Positions 45,646 to 56,638 of a stretch of 64,000 bases of DNA are shown piece after piece. The stretch is from the NCBI GenBank assembly GCA_037962975.1, contig CM075670.1, positions 149,114,501 to 149,178,500 on the forward strand, in the 5' to 3' direction. The notes below the pieces were generated by a model. It did no database searches. It saw only the letters and a list, made by a program, of their open reading frames with translations, and was not told where the DNA came from. Positions within the stretch are counted from its first letter, which is position 1. Each line of letters begins with the position of its first letter. Position numbers and translations under genes: made by a program. The stretch comes from Clitoria ternatea. Taxonomy: Eukaryota > Streptophyta > Magnoliopsida > Fabales > Fabaceae.

Positions 45646-48505
45646 ATATGGAGTGATATTCTGGTAACTTAGATATCATTTAAGTTTTATTTTAGTGTAT
45701 TATTTCATGTAATTCATAATAAGGACTCCTTTATGGACTAACTCCTTTCATGTAGGATTCTTTTGACATACCATCACATGACATAGCGAGGAGGAAGATC
45801 CTCAGTATTATGGCTGAGTGATGGAGGTCGTTCAAATCGATACTCACCAGGAGGTATATTTGGACTTTAAATTCTTAATCAACGCTTTGCCAAATTGTAC
45901 CAATCCTTAGTTTAAATGTACCTAAATTGTAGGTATGTATTCGGGGAGGACCGAGAACAATTCCCTGGAGAGAAATATCCATTCATTGATCAGGAGACTT
46001 GGGATGCTTTCATTGCATCTAGGCATTCTGACAAGTTTCAGGTACATTGGTTTTTAAATGATTAAATTATGTATAATTTAAACGGCTAGCTCTGAATATT
46101 TTTCTTTCTTGTTGTAGGCGGTCAGATCAAAAGCCCAGGACATTAGGAAGCTGAATGACTGCCCCCATACACTGTCACGTGGGGGTTACCGTAGGTTGGA
46201 GGAGCGGTTGGCCCAGGAGAGGCTGAGTTAGTGTCAGACTAGTCAGCCTGACATTGGTATTGTGGATCCCCCTTCTCCACCTACACGCCACGACAAATGG
46301 AAGCGGGCTAGGATCAAGAAGAGTGGGGAATACACTTCCTCACAAGCTCAGGAGGTCACCTCACGGATAGTAAGTATTCCCCTTGTATCAGTGTCTATTT
46401 TTTGGTTTACGTGAAGGAAGTGAATACTAACTTGTTTGGTTTCAAGATTCCTTGGTTGAGCAATCAACCCAAGGGTCTTTCGTAGCCCATGGTAGGCAGA
46501 ATATTTTGACTACCGCCATCGGCAGGCCAGAGCACCCAGGAAGAGTGCATGCTGTTGGTCGAGGTGTAGGTAAGTTGTAAATAACTGTATCCTTTCATTT
46601 TGTTATCTGTTAAATAATTATGGGCTAATCATTCACATTTCACAGGCCTCCACAGCTATTACGGTGCTCCCGACCCTGCCCCCTCCTTTGAGAAGTTGGT
46701 GGAGTAGAAGGTGGTTGTTGTGAAAGCTTAGTATCAGGAGGAAATATCTAGGCTCCACCAGGAGATGGCCTGATTCAGGGAGGAGATGAAGGCCTCACTC
46801 AGCCACCACCAGGAGACTACTGCACCAGCTAGCGACCCACAGGTTAGATTCCTTATTCAATTTCCTCAGTTTTATTATTTGTAATCACTTTATTTCATTG
46901 TTGAATAACTTCTGCTTGATGTGTAAATATGTAGGTACGGAGGGTTAGCACTAAAGGGTCATGCGCTGCGGCTGACCCTGACGATGATGGGGTCGAGCCA
47001 CCAGATACCCGTCAATGTGACCTGTTCATTGATGGGTCGGAGGAGCCAGTTGCCACTGGCATGGTCTACAACTTAGGCCCTGTGGTTTACCATCAGACAT
47101 TACCCGATGGTATGTCCAGGGTCTCTATTGTGCTCGTCCTCGAGGAGGATGCTGCTGTGCCAGTGGCAACTCCAGAGATGAAGACCGTCGGTCAGGCGGT
47201 GGGCCACTTTCTGATATGGCCCAACAGACTTCTGTCGGTTTCCCCTGGACAGGTAAAAATCTTAAACACTAACTAATTTTGTTATATTGTCAATTATGGT
47301 ACAAACTATGATGGTTGTCAATTGTTCAACAGGAACAGGCATTGAAGAGGCCAGACCCGGGCGACGATCCCATCCGGATGCTATGGCGTATCGGGTATGA
47401 GCAAGGAGAGGAGACTGTTCAGGTCCCATGGCAGCCACTAGTGTTTGGCAGTCCAAGTGCAGTACCACTTTACATCACACACAGTGACATGTGTGAGATT
47501 ATTTCAGGGATGTCGATGCTAAACATCTCCATCATTCAGCTGTGGGAGCTGTAAGTATATCATTTTTTGTCCAATTTTTTCATTATACAAGTTATTTGTC
47601 GCTAACCGTGTCTTAACTTGTTTAGGTTTCTGACAAAACTCTGTGTGGACTTGGGTTTTGAAGGAACTTATGGTTTCTTAGAGCCCTCTCTCATAGAGAA
47701 GCAAGGAAACACTACATAGGACACCCAGTCATACATCCAGAATTGGATGTTTGAGTCTGGGAAGGCTGTATACATGGGCCCCTATCATAAAGGGTAATAT
47801 TCTATTCCATAATTATTGTCATTAATTTTTGCGTTTTGAATTCTCACTTATCACTGGTAACTACAGCGCTCACTGGACGCTTGTGGTGATCTGTCCCCAG
47901 GACTATCTTGCTCTGTACTTTGATACTTTGCATCGGGCAGTTCCACAAGACCTGAAAAATATAGTAGACGGGTAAGTTAATCCCTAAAAAATAAGTACAA
48001 ATTCGATTACATCATTTTTAGAACTATACAATTCTAACTTATCTTGTGTTTTGTTTGACGTAGGGCGGTGGTTGGATACAATCTACTGGTTGGAAATAAG
48101 TGCAACGGAAGAAAAGTTGCATGGGTGCACCCAAAAGTAAGTCAATCGTATTCATTCAAATCTTCAATATATATATTTTTTAAGTTGTGAATTCACTTAT
48201 TCTATACTTTATGTCCATTGTAGTCTTACAGGCAGCAGGGTACCTTCGAGTGTGGCTATTACGTCATGCATACCATGCTGACCATCGTTCAACAACATTT
48301 AGTAGATGGATGGACAGATGTAAGTCTCATCATTTGGACTACTTTTCTACCAATTTCATCAATTTCATGTAATAAATATAGCTTTTGTTCTAATTGTTTT
48401 ATGCATTGTTTGAAGTACTTTAAGGACCTGTCATATTTCTCAAAGACACTTGTAGATGATGTTAAAAAGCAATGGGCCGCATACTTCATTGAAGTCAGGA
48501 AATGA
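45646..48505 (+). pseudogene. CACTA TNPA-like gene with C-terminal Ulp1-type cysteine protease domain
   Basis: Read as about 12 exons with GT/AG borders, for example 45757-45854, 45933-46041, 46119-46371, 46647-46842, 46936-47250, 47333-47549, 47625-47791, 47869-47970, 48064-48136, 48225-48319 and 48416-48505. The N-terminal part has FIDQETWDAFIASRHSDKF and CPHTLSRGGYRRLEERLAQE, as in the plant Transposase_24 family. The middle (46936-47550) carries a domain of unknown function. The C-terminal part has the Ulp1/C48 triad: His in HWTLVVICP (47873), Asp in YFDTLHR (47918), and Cys in QQGTFECGYYVMH (48234-48272). In-frame stops (45821, 46228, 46706, 46729, 47716) show decay. The protease would remove SUMO or cut a transposon protein; neither is shown. 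Confidence 0.8.
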
Positions 48506-48774
48506 GTTAGCTAGATATAGGATCTTTATTCTCTTATATATGTATCTAGTAGGATTTAGGGTTTACTTTTATTAAATTACATTCATCTTAATTGTATATA
48601 CTTTTATTTTTAAGGTTTTTATGAATTGATAGCAAATTAATTATTATATACATACCATTCTTTTTATATATTATTGCTGGATATAGTGGGATACTGTATA
48701 TTGTACTGGTTGTATGAATGCAGGTTTGGGAAATAATAAAACAGAAACCATATTAAAAAAAAACCTCAATGTTT

Positions 48775-49215
48775 ATTCACGGTTATGGTAACAACCGTGA
48801 TTATAGACACTATTTATCCACGGTTACTACTATAACCGTGATTATACATAGTCTGTAAGTGAATTTTTTTACTACTTATATTCACGGTTATGCTAAACAA
48901 CTGTGAATATAGATGTTCTTTATCCACGGTTTCTACTATAACCGTGAATATACATAGTCTGTAAGTGAATTTTTTTTACTACTTATATTCACCGTTATGC
49001 TAAACAACCGTGAATATAGATGTTCTTTATCCACGGTTTCTACTATAACCGTGAATATACATTGTCTGTTATATTCACGGTTATGCTCGACAACCGTGGT
49101 TAGATGTGATTTATTACCACGGTTGTTAACCTTGGTTAAAGGCCCTCATCTACTACCACGGCTGCAATAACCACGGTTCTTTAACCGTGATTAAAGGCCA
49201 TTTTTAACCGTGATT
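48775..49215. repeat. Right subterminal repeats of the CACTA element
   Basis: About seven inverted pairs of TNCACGGTT and AACCGTGNATA, as at the left end. Part of the array (about 48860-48965) is repeated nearly exactly at 48967-49065, showing a local duplication of about 105 bp. The terminal inverted repeat follows at 49216-49237. Confidence 0.88.
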
Positions 49216-49237
49216 ATATCCATTTTTTCCACTAGTG

Positions 49238-52200
49238 GATGCAGACTGGCGGTAAAGATAAAACAAACTGGTGGGGAAATAAAACAATAAAAATAAAAAA
49301 AGATGACCAAAAATGGCAGGGGGTTTCGAAAAAATAGAGAGTCGCCACCAATATTAATTTTTAGGAAAAACATTAGAAAAACCTTTTTTAAAGCATTGGT
49401 TATGAGATTCCATTTGGTTTGGGAGTCGGTTACGCGTGGGGAAGGTATTAGCACCCCACAACGCCTGTTTTAAAAACAGTACCAAAATTATTCAAGTGCA
49501 TCCTTATTTATGATTTAAGTTATTATATCATCCCAAAAGATCAAAACTAAATTAAAGCGTGAATTCTAAAAAAAAGTTTAATAAAAATCACATGAGAATT
49601 CTAAGTAGAACAAAAACAAAATCTATAAAATAAACGAAGTAAAATAATTTTTTTTTAAAAAAAAAAGGGTAACCAAATTAACAAAGGCCATTTATTAATT
49701 TTGTTTGAGATTAATAGAGTGTCTTACTCCAATTAATCTCATTTTTCTAAAAGGAAATGAAAACATATTTTTTTAATAAAAAAAGACATTCAATTTTGTT
49801 TGATATTAATAGAGTGTGTTGCTCCAATTAATCTCTTTTTTTGTTTTATTTTTTAATAGAAAAATGAACATAACTTTCAAAATTAATTACAACTAGAAAC
49901 TGTTTTCATAAAATAGAAAAAGGTAAGACAATAAAGAAAACATTTTTATTTAGACATAATTTTAAAATAGCATAAAAATAGAAACTAAATAAAATGAGAA
50001 CATAAACAATCATATTTTATTAAATTTAGTACAAATTGATTCTTTTAAAAATAAATGAACATCTTAAAAGAAAATTACGCTCTAACTATATGGTAAATGA
50101 AATATCTGGAAAAAGAAACAGAATTTTAGACCACTTATTCTATGTAATAGGATTGGTATTCCAGATGATAAAATTAAGATAGCAATTATCCACAATAAAA
50201 TTTAAATTCATATAAAATTAAAACACATACCAATGATTCAAACGATAACTCTAAACAGTAAGTAATCAGAAACAAAAACTTAAACAGAAACAAAAACAAA
50301 AACAGAATAACGATTTAAACAAACATCCATGATATCCCACTACAAACTAATCACTATAACAACAAGAAACAACAGAAATGAGAGGAATTCAACACAACAA
50401 TAATAATCTGATTTTTATTCAACACTTTGTTTTTTCTGAAAATAAACACTGGTTCCACTGAAAATAAAAACAATACTCTTGCCCACTGATTGGACCATTG
50501 TTTTAAGCTCTGTATCACTTCACCTTCTATTTTTATTGCACTATTTTTCTTTGTTGTTTCTATTGTATTTTGCTTGCTATTCTTTGTTGTTGTTGTATTG
50601 TTGTTGCTACTATTGCTATTGTGATTTTTGCCGCTGCTGCTATTGCAATTTTTGCTATAAAAATTTAGAATTACCTCCCAAAACTCAAGAGTAATATGAT
50701 GGCCTCTTCTCCAGAAAAACCCTCTGAGCCAACCCACTTTCTTCAATACAGAGGGGTATTTATAGAGTCTATTTCATACCCCTTACTGTATGAAATCCCC
50801 CGAAAGTGGAAGCTCCACTTACTACTTTTAATGGAAGATGATAAGGATGATCCCACTTGCTTCCCTTTTATGCTGGAAAAATTTCTTTTTATCATGTCGT
50901 ATGGTCTTTCACCTTCAAAGAGAGTATGGCCAGGAGAGACAAAAGGGAATAGTGTTTAATTATTGCATCATCTTGTTGAGTTAATGGAAAAATAAGAAGG
51001 ATGATATTCTTTTTGAGTAGTTCTTCAAGCTAGACTCCACTCTCTGTTGTTTCACAATGCTTCCACCAAAACACTTCACACTCTCTGCTTTTTGTTCTTT
51101 TTTCATTCACCAAAAAAATTAGCCCCCCTCCTCCTCACGTTGGCTTTTGTTATTTCCCTCTTAAAGGAAATATATTTTATTTCTCCACCACTCTTGGTTT
51201 AATCTTTTCTTCACTTCCCTTTCTCTACTGTCGTAGAAATTATTCAAGACACAAAGTGGAATCTTTCATTAAAATATATCATCAAGACTTTAAATGCCAT
51301 GGTCTTGCTCTTCACGTGACAAACCAAAGAGCATGGGCTTATTAATTAAATGATGAAATGGAGCGGTTTCCTTGTCTTTGGCCGTGGGAATCATGGCTTA
51401 GTGGAGCATGTACACTTGATTAAAATATAGCATTATCTAGGCTTATTATTTGTATTACAAATGCATTGTTATGGGAGCCTGTGACCGTGAGTGTTCAACC
51501 AATGCATATACAATCAAAAATTTAATTCCAATGAAACTCCACATGGAGCCTACCTTATATATTGAATAAGAACTTTGGCTATTTCTCCTTTTTTCCTTTC
51601 TAAAACTGTGATGCTTCTCCTTGTGGTGGGTTCCATGATGTTTTTGGCAATTAAATAATTACCTTACTTGTCCAAATTCACGTCAAACACATAGCTCTTA
51701 GGGATAGCCATTTAATTAAATTAATTGCTATAGTGGGATGCCTTGGTGGGATCCATGCTCTTGAAATTTCAACTTTTTCCCTTGCATATACATCTTAGTT
51801 TCACGTGAGGAACAAGGAGCTGCACTTGTTTTAGGTTTAATTTTGACTTGGTCAAAATTGGTAGGCTTGACGAATGAATGAGTTTTGCATTTGTTAATCA
51901 TTAACTTGCCTTGGTGGGGTCCATTATCTTGAAATTTCATTATTTTCTTTTGCATATGTATCTTGATTTCATGTGAACAAGGGGCTGAATTAGCATTCGT
52001 TTTCTTTAAAATTTGATTAATTTTGACTTGGTCAAAATTGGTAGGCTTAGGTGAAAATTTTGTTGCAAATTGGAAAGCCTTTGCCATGACCATGATTTTG
52101 GTGGTGGGGCCTTGCACTTGTAATGTTTTTCCATTGCAAATTTCACTAAATTCACATGAATACCAAGGAGGGGATGCACCTTAGACTCTGCTTTTATCTT

Positions 52201-52570
52201 ATCACACATGAAAATGTGAAGAAAATGAGATAAATCCCTTGGACCTTTATCAATTGGTCACATTGGCATATTGCTCTATTGGTTATGATAATTTATGACA
52301 CCATTAGAGCCTCATAATTAAATTAAATTTAATACATAAGGTATTAAAATTCAAATGCAGAATTTTAATTCACCTAAGTGCATTAAATTTCATAAATTTT
52401 TAAAACCAAGAAAAAGGATTTATTCAAAACGCCAATTCTATTTATTTGGCGATTTAACTTTCAGTGTCGATACACTCTCATAATTTTCACTCAAGGTATT
52501 TCTAGATCATCTACCGCTCAAATCACCATAACCAAAATATTACCGGGAGTTTGGTAATTAACCGCTAACA
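49238..52570 (-). repeat. Ogre-like 5' LTR, part right of the CACTA insertion
   Basis: The minus strand near 49470-49310 reads GGGTGCTAATACCTTCCCCACGCGTAACCGACTCC, a stretch typical of the LTR 3' region in Ogre-like elements, followed by GGTGGCGACTCTC. The remaining LTR runs rightwards to an uncertain start; CTAACA at 52570 is one candidate. It contains a duplicated ATTAATAGAGTGT-like block (49710 and 49807), an AT-rich central part, and tandem repeats at 51738-52160. No gene is supported; ORFs at 50354-50959 and 51728-52209 look accidental. Confidence 0.7.
51738..52160. repeat. About 175-bp diverged tandem repeats in the Ogre-like LTR
   Basis: A unit starting with CCTTGGTGGGATCCATG recurs at about 51739 and 51911, with a third, weaker copy near 52095. 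The first two end in an identical stretch around TTTTGACTTGGTCAAAA (about 51841 and 52021), an inverted pair of TTGAC motifs. Confidence 0.75.
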
Positions 52571-53970
52571 TAATTGGTTTGATAGGAGGCGTGTCATAGT
52601 TAAGAGGTTTTTCGTGGGTTTAATTATGTACTGTTTAGGTATGGGGTCTAGAGGAATAAGGGATACAAAAATGGTTTAAATAGTATTGAGTAGTTTAATC
52701 ATTGTCAGAAATTTAGAAATTAAGCTTAATTTGTTTGAATTGATTTGTTAGGGGCAGAGCATTCTTTTATTTTCATTGATTTTTGTAACATAACTACCTC
52801 GTTAACTGCTTTGTTTAAACTTCAAAATTAAATCACCGACAGACTTTTTCAAAGGAATTTTAACTTTGGACTCAATAGGGGTAACTAAGGGTTGGTACAT
52901 TGGACGAAGTTCTGAGGTTTGGGAACGAGGCCTAATTGTGCCTTCACCATCTTGTATCATGCCATCAAAACCATTTTGAAGCGGTTAAGAAACAAGCTTC
53001 AGAATATTAATAATTATGGGATTCACTCAATTAAGAAAATGTGGGTATTGAATTCATTTGACGAATTACTCTTTAGGCTCAAGTCTCACTATAGGAAGCC
53101 TTTTCACTGAAAATTTAAATCGTATGAGGTTTGCTTTGGCATCTGAAAAATTAAATCCTTCTGTATCTTGGTATTTTGGGCCAGACAAAAAAAGGTGTTC
53201 ACAAAGAGGAGATTGATTCTATTTAATATAGAATCAGTTTGTTGAGTTTAGGAAGAGGCTTGTTAATTATATAGCCGTTGAGAGAGTTGTTGTATAAGAT
53301 ACAAAAGTCTTTCTTTGTCAAGTTACACACAGGGTAAGAACTTTTGTTGTTAGAGAGAGACATTCTTCACAAGTAATGTAGATGTAGGAGCTTTCAGGAT
53401 TTACGTAGTCATAGGTGGAGTAGATTTAGCACTAGTTTCACCAAGAAGGAAAGCTTTGATTCAGAGAATCTCTGAATGTGTGAGATAGAGGTGAAACATA
53501 GTTGCTTTTCAGACTAAATTAAAATCCACATTGTTTAGTCAATCTTCCTTTTTGTAAATATTTTCAATAAGCTTTTGATGGAGATGACTTGTGATCATTG
53601 ATGTTTCATGTATTAGACCACTTCTAAAGGTTTGAAGAGAGATGTCAGAGTCTGTTTGAATCTGGGCCTGGTAAGTTATTCTGATACAAGAGTTTCCTAT
53701 GAAGTGAGTTACCAGACTTTTGACTCTTCTTTTTGTCTTGGATTGAGAGGTTCATGTTACGATCAAGTTTTCTAGACTTTTGACGTATGAGTTTTCTATG
53801 CATAGGCTCCCCCTTTCTTTTGTAGCTTAGGCCTTTTCCTGAAACACATAAAACACCCACATCAAGTGATACCAAACATCCTTGTTTAAGTTAGAATTCC
53901 TAATATTAGTTATCAATAAATGTCGTGTTTCCAAACTTTTCTTCAACAATTACTGTTTTACAGGTTGGAT
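52571..53970. other. Unassigned region with LTR-like features
   Basis: No gene could be supported. A short plus-strand ORF (52919-53110) has no recognised motif. 53190-53590 shows a possible solo copia LTR: TGTTCACAAAGAGG start, a TATATAG near 53266, leader-like sequence and AATAAG near 53566. No terminal duplication could be confirmed. Confidence 0.3.
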
Positions 53971-53974
53971 AGTT

Positions 53975-55176
53975 GAGATAAGTGTCAAACAAGGTTCACA
54001 ATGCAGAATTGAGGTTGTTTTTGGAAGTAGGGATAGAGATTATAATATTTGTATTATCTAAGCTAAAAACTATTAGTATTATAATAGCATGAAACTTTAA
54101 TATTCAACCTCAGTCTTCTTGAAAATATGCATAGTTTTTAGGATTTACGTCCCATCACACCACTGGACAAGATAAAGGATGATATATTACTTTTTTTCAA
54201 GCTATAAGACCCTAAAAAAATGAGCTGTGATATTGAGTAATCTCTTCATTATATAACCTATTTTTGTGAGTAAGCATTGGAAAGAGATAAGTTTTATTTC
54301 TCTATATTGGCAGTTATGTTAGAAGGCTTTTTGTTAAGTACACTGGCAAACCTTTGGAAATCTTAAAGAAATTAAATGAAATGGCCGGTTATGATCCTGA
54401 AGAAGACATTGCATTTTATAAGGTTGGTTTGTATTGTCTCTTTTAATGTAGTAGTGAACTTTGGAAATTTAAAGCAGCAGTTCGATGTTGTATGCTTGAA
54501 ATGGGAAATATATTTTTTCTACAACTAGGTTTTATTGTTTGGGTTTGTGAAGGTGGGGTTGGACAAGTTGTGTTGGTAAATTCATAGTTAATGAAAACTG
54601 AATTTGTAGTAGGGATGATAATCATGAGTGTTATAACTTTAGTTACCCAAGAAGTTGATCTTCAACCAATTTTGGCATTAGGGCTTCGTACTACCTATAG
54701 TATTGCTTCTTTCTATTTTTTATTTCACCCCCGTTTTAGTAAGTAACTAGTAAATGTTGGATATAGTTTGGAATCTTTGGATTATGTTTAATTAAGTTAT
54801 CAATTGACATGTCACTGGTTTTAACAAGTTCCATCCCTTCCTGCTTCACTTCTCGCCATAAATGCATTATATTTATTTAATTTTATCTTCTATTTTAGTG
54901 TTTCAGTCAATACATTTACTAATGACGACATTAGTGTATCATATCAGATTCGGTGCTTATGCTCTATTTAAAATTAACTAGTTCCGATCAAAATGGTTAA
55001 GTCTTTAGCTTTAATGGCATAATTTTTTGTCATATAGGTTAGACAATATTTTAGTGCATTGTGACATTAGTGAATTGACTTTGATATTTATATATATGTT
55101 TCTACATGAAATTAAATTTGAACCAAATGTCATGTGTGAACCTATTGACAAGAAAGTAACATTCCGAGCTAGCCAA
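53975..55176 (+). pseudogene. UBP12/UBP13-like ubiquitin C-terminal hydrolase fragment, introns retained
   Basis: Exon-like segments appear in the order of plant UBP12/13. About 53983-54030 reads HNAELRLFLEVG. 54142-54226 reads DLRPITPLDKIKDDILLFFK, then a stop. 54314-54422 reads VRRLFVKYTGKPLEILKKLN and AGYDPEED. About 55108-55176 reads EIKFEPNVMCEPIDKKVTFR. Acceptor AG precedes the second and third segments and GT follows them, so introns are retained and this is not a processed copy. It covers part of the USP7/ICP0-binding-like region and lacks the catalytic domain. The stop at 54206 and the A-rich end after 55176 show decay. Family assignment is from recall of conserved residues. Confidence 0.72.
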
Positions 55177-55415
55177 AATAAAAAACAAAATAATAAAAAT
55201 AAAAAATAAAAATAAACGATATACACGTAAGAATAGAATTACATGAGAGAAAAAACTTAAATAATAATAATATTGTTAATAAAATAAAATAATAATTGTT
55301 AGAGTAAAGTTTGAACTCATGTTTAAGCAGTCTGAACCCCATGTGATTTGTTAATAATGCACATCAAGAATCTCAGCTAAAATGAAGTTTGTATTGTTTG
55401 TTTGTCTAACAAATC

Positions 55416-56576
55416 TGTTGAAATGTGTCAGGAGTCCGTAGAGCTCAATTTACAAAAGAAAGGGAGAGTTCGTAAAAATCAATTCGCTTCTGAAATGAAG
55501 AAGTCTGCACTCTTTCAAGCTTCACTAGATCAAGTCTCTCTTTGTGTCTTCAGACCACGAGAAGATCTGTGACTATTCAAGTTCTATAAAAGGACTTTTC
55601 CTTTTCAAATATGGAGATGCAAGAACTTTCTCATGTCTTCTTTGAAGCTATCATTAAAGAGGCAATCAACAGAAAAGTTGAAGACTTTCTCACGCGTATC
55701 AAGAAAATTGCCTCACATGTCTCAAGGTGTCAAAAAAGCTGAACTTGATCAAAACAGATAGCCTAAGGTCAACTGCTATAGAGTGTACATGCTTTCCTAA
55801 AGTACATAAGCAAAAGGGGTCTTTTGTTGAAGACTTTCAAAGTTGCCTAGATAAGGAAACTTCTCTGAAGCATGTGTCTGCACTCACTGACAACACAATT
55901 CTCAAGAGACCAACATCCTTCAAAGTTAACCAATGGATATTTTTAGAAGGACTATAAATACAAGAAACTTTAGAATTTAGAGGCTACGAATTACAAGTCA
56001 TGCAGTTACACTGTTCATTCAAAAACTTGAATTCTCTCTTTTAGAAACCTAAGTCTGAGAGACTTTTTCTTAAAGTTTCTATGTTTTTGTATCTACTACA
56101 TACGTCTTCTTTATAGTTCTACTCAGTGTAGACCGTGACTTATAGTAGTTTGTAGCTTAGTGTACCCTGTAATCATTTCATATATTTGTATGCTGAGTTA
56201 TTTGGTTGTATTTTCAAACACTTCTCTACCATTACTTTGTATTTCCTGGTGTTTTGCCAGAATTTGTTAGTGTTGGGAAACACTGTGGCCTGAAGAGGCT
56301 TTTGAAAGAATACTTAGGTTTTTAGCCCAGAGTGACTAGTGTCAAGAATACTTGGGAATAAGCCAGAAGTGGCTGGAGTCAAGAATACTTGTTCATTGGG
56401 CTGGTGCAGATTGTAAAGACATTTTACAATATTGAAAATCCTTAAGGCTGAAGGGACTAGACTAGCTTCTGTGTTGGAAGTGAACCTTCATGAGCAGTCT
56501 GTACATGATTATTTTTGGAAAAGGAGTTTAAGACTTATTCAACCCCCTCCCTTCTAAGTCTAACTCTGTACTATCA
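55416..56576 (+). repeat. 5' LTR of the right-hand copia element
   Basis: Starts TGTTGAAATGTGTCAGGAGT and ends ACTATCA directly before the primer site. A C-rich stretch (CAACCCCCTCCCTTC, 56540-56554) near the end matches the habit of Sirevirus LTRs. TATAAATA at 55955 is a likely TATA box. No palindrome cluster like that of the other copia was seen. Confidence 0.7.
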
Positions 56577-56638
56577 ATTGGTACTATAGCTTGTCCTTTT
56601 GGGTTGATTACTCTTATGAGTAAAAAGGTATAAGATCC

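Larger units (their letters stand above)
41340..49237 (+). mobile_element. CACTA (En/Spm-like) DNA transposon, 7.9 kb, in the Ogre-like LTR
   Basis: Both ends carry terminal inverted repeats. The left reads CACTAGTGCAAAAATTGGATAT; the right, read inward, is CACTAGTGGAAAAAATGGATAT. Flanking triplets are AAT and GAT, a probable 3-bp target duplication with one change. Inside are subterminal repeat arrays at both ends, a TNP2-like gene and a TNPA-like gene with an Ulp1 protease domain, both on the plus strand and both interrupted. The flanks rejoin as Ogre-like LTR sequence. Confidence 0.92.
1451..52570 (-). mobile_element. Level 0: Tat/Ogre-like Ty3/gypsy retrotransposon, decayed and heavily nested
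   Basis: Minus-strand element whose parts lie at 52570-49238, 41339-35249 and 4560-1451; everything between is later insertion. Order on the minus strand: 5' LTR, Ogre-type primer site, extra ORF1, gag, protease, linker with a G-patch-like stretch, RT, start of RNase H. ORF1 upstream of gag, the large LTR and the primer site are the Ogre hallmarks. All reading frames carry stops and shifts, so it is dead. The 3' LTR lies beyond the left edge of the window. The right LTR edge is only estimated (52300-52700), because no second LTR copy is visible for comparison. Confidence 0.8.

Noticed and set aside
50354..50959. Asn/Ser-rich minus-strand and Cys/Tyr-rich plus-strand ORFs
   Set aside because: They come from a low-complexity trinucleotide-like stretch in the Ogre-like LTR.
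52919..53110. LINE reverse transcriptase fragment
   Set aside because: A faint resemblance in a Leu/Arg-rich stretch only; no RT motif is present.
53645..53875. Small Lys-rich minus-strand gene
   Set aside because: No homolog recognised, no promoter context, and it lies next to a decayed gene fragment.
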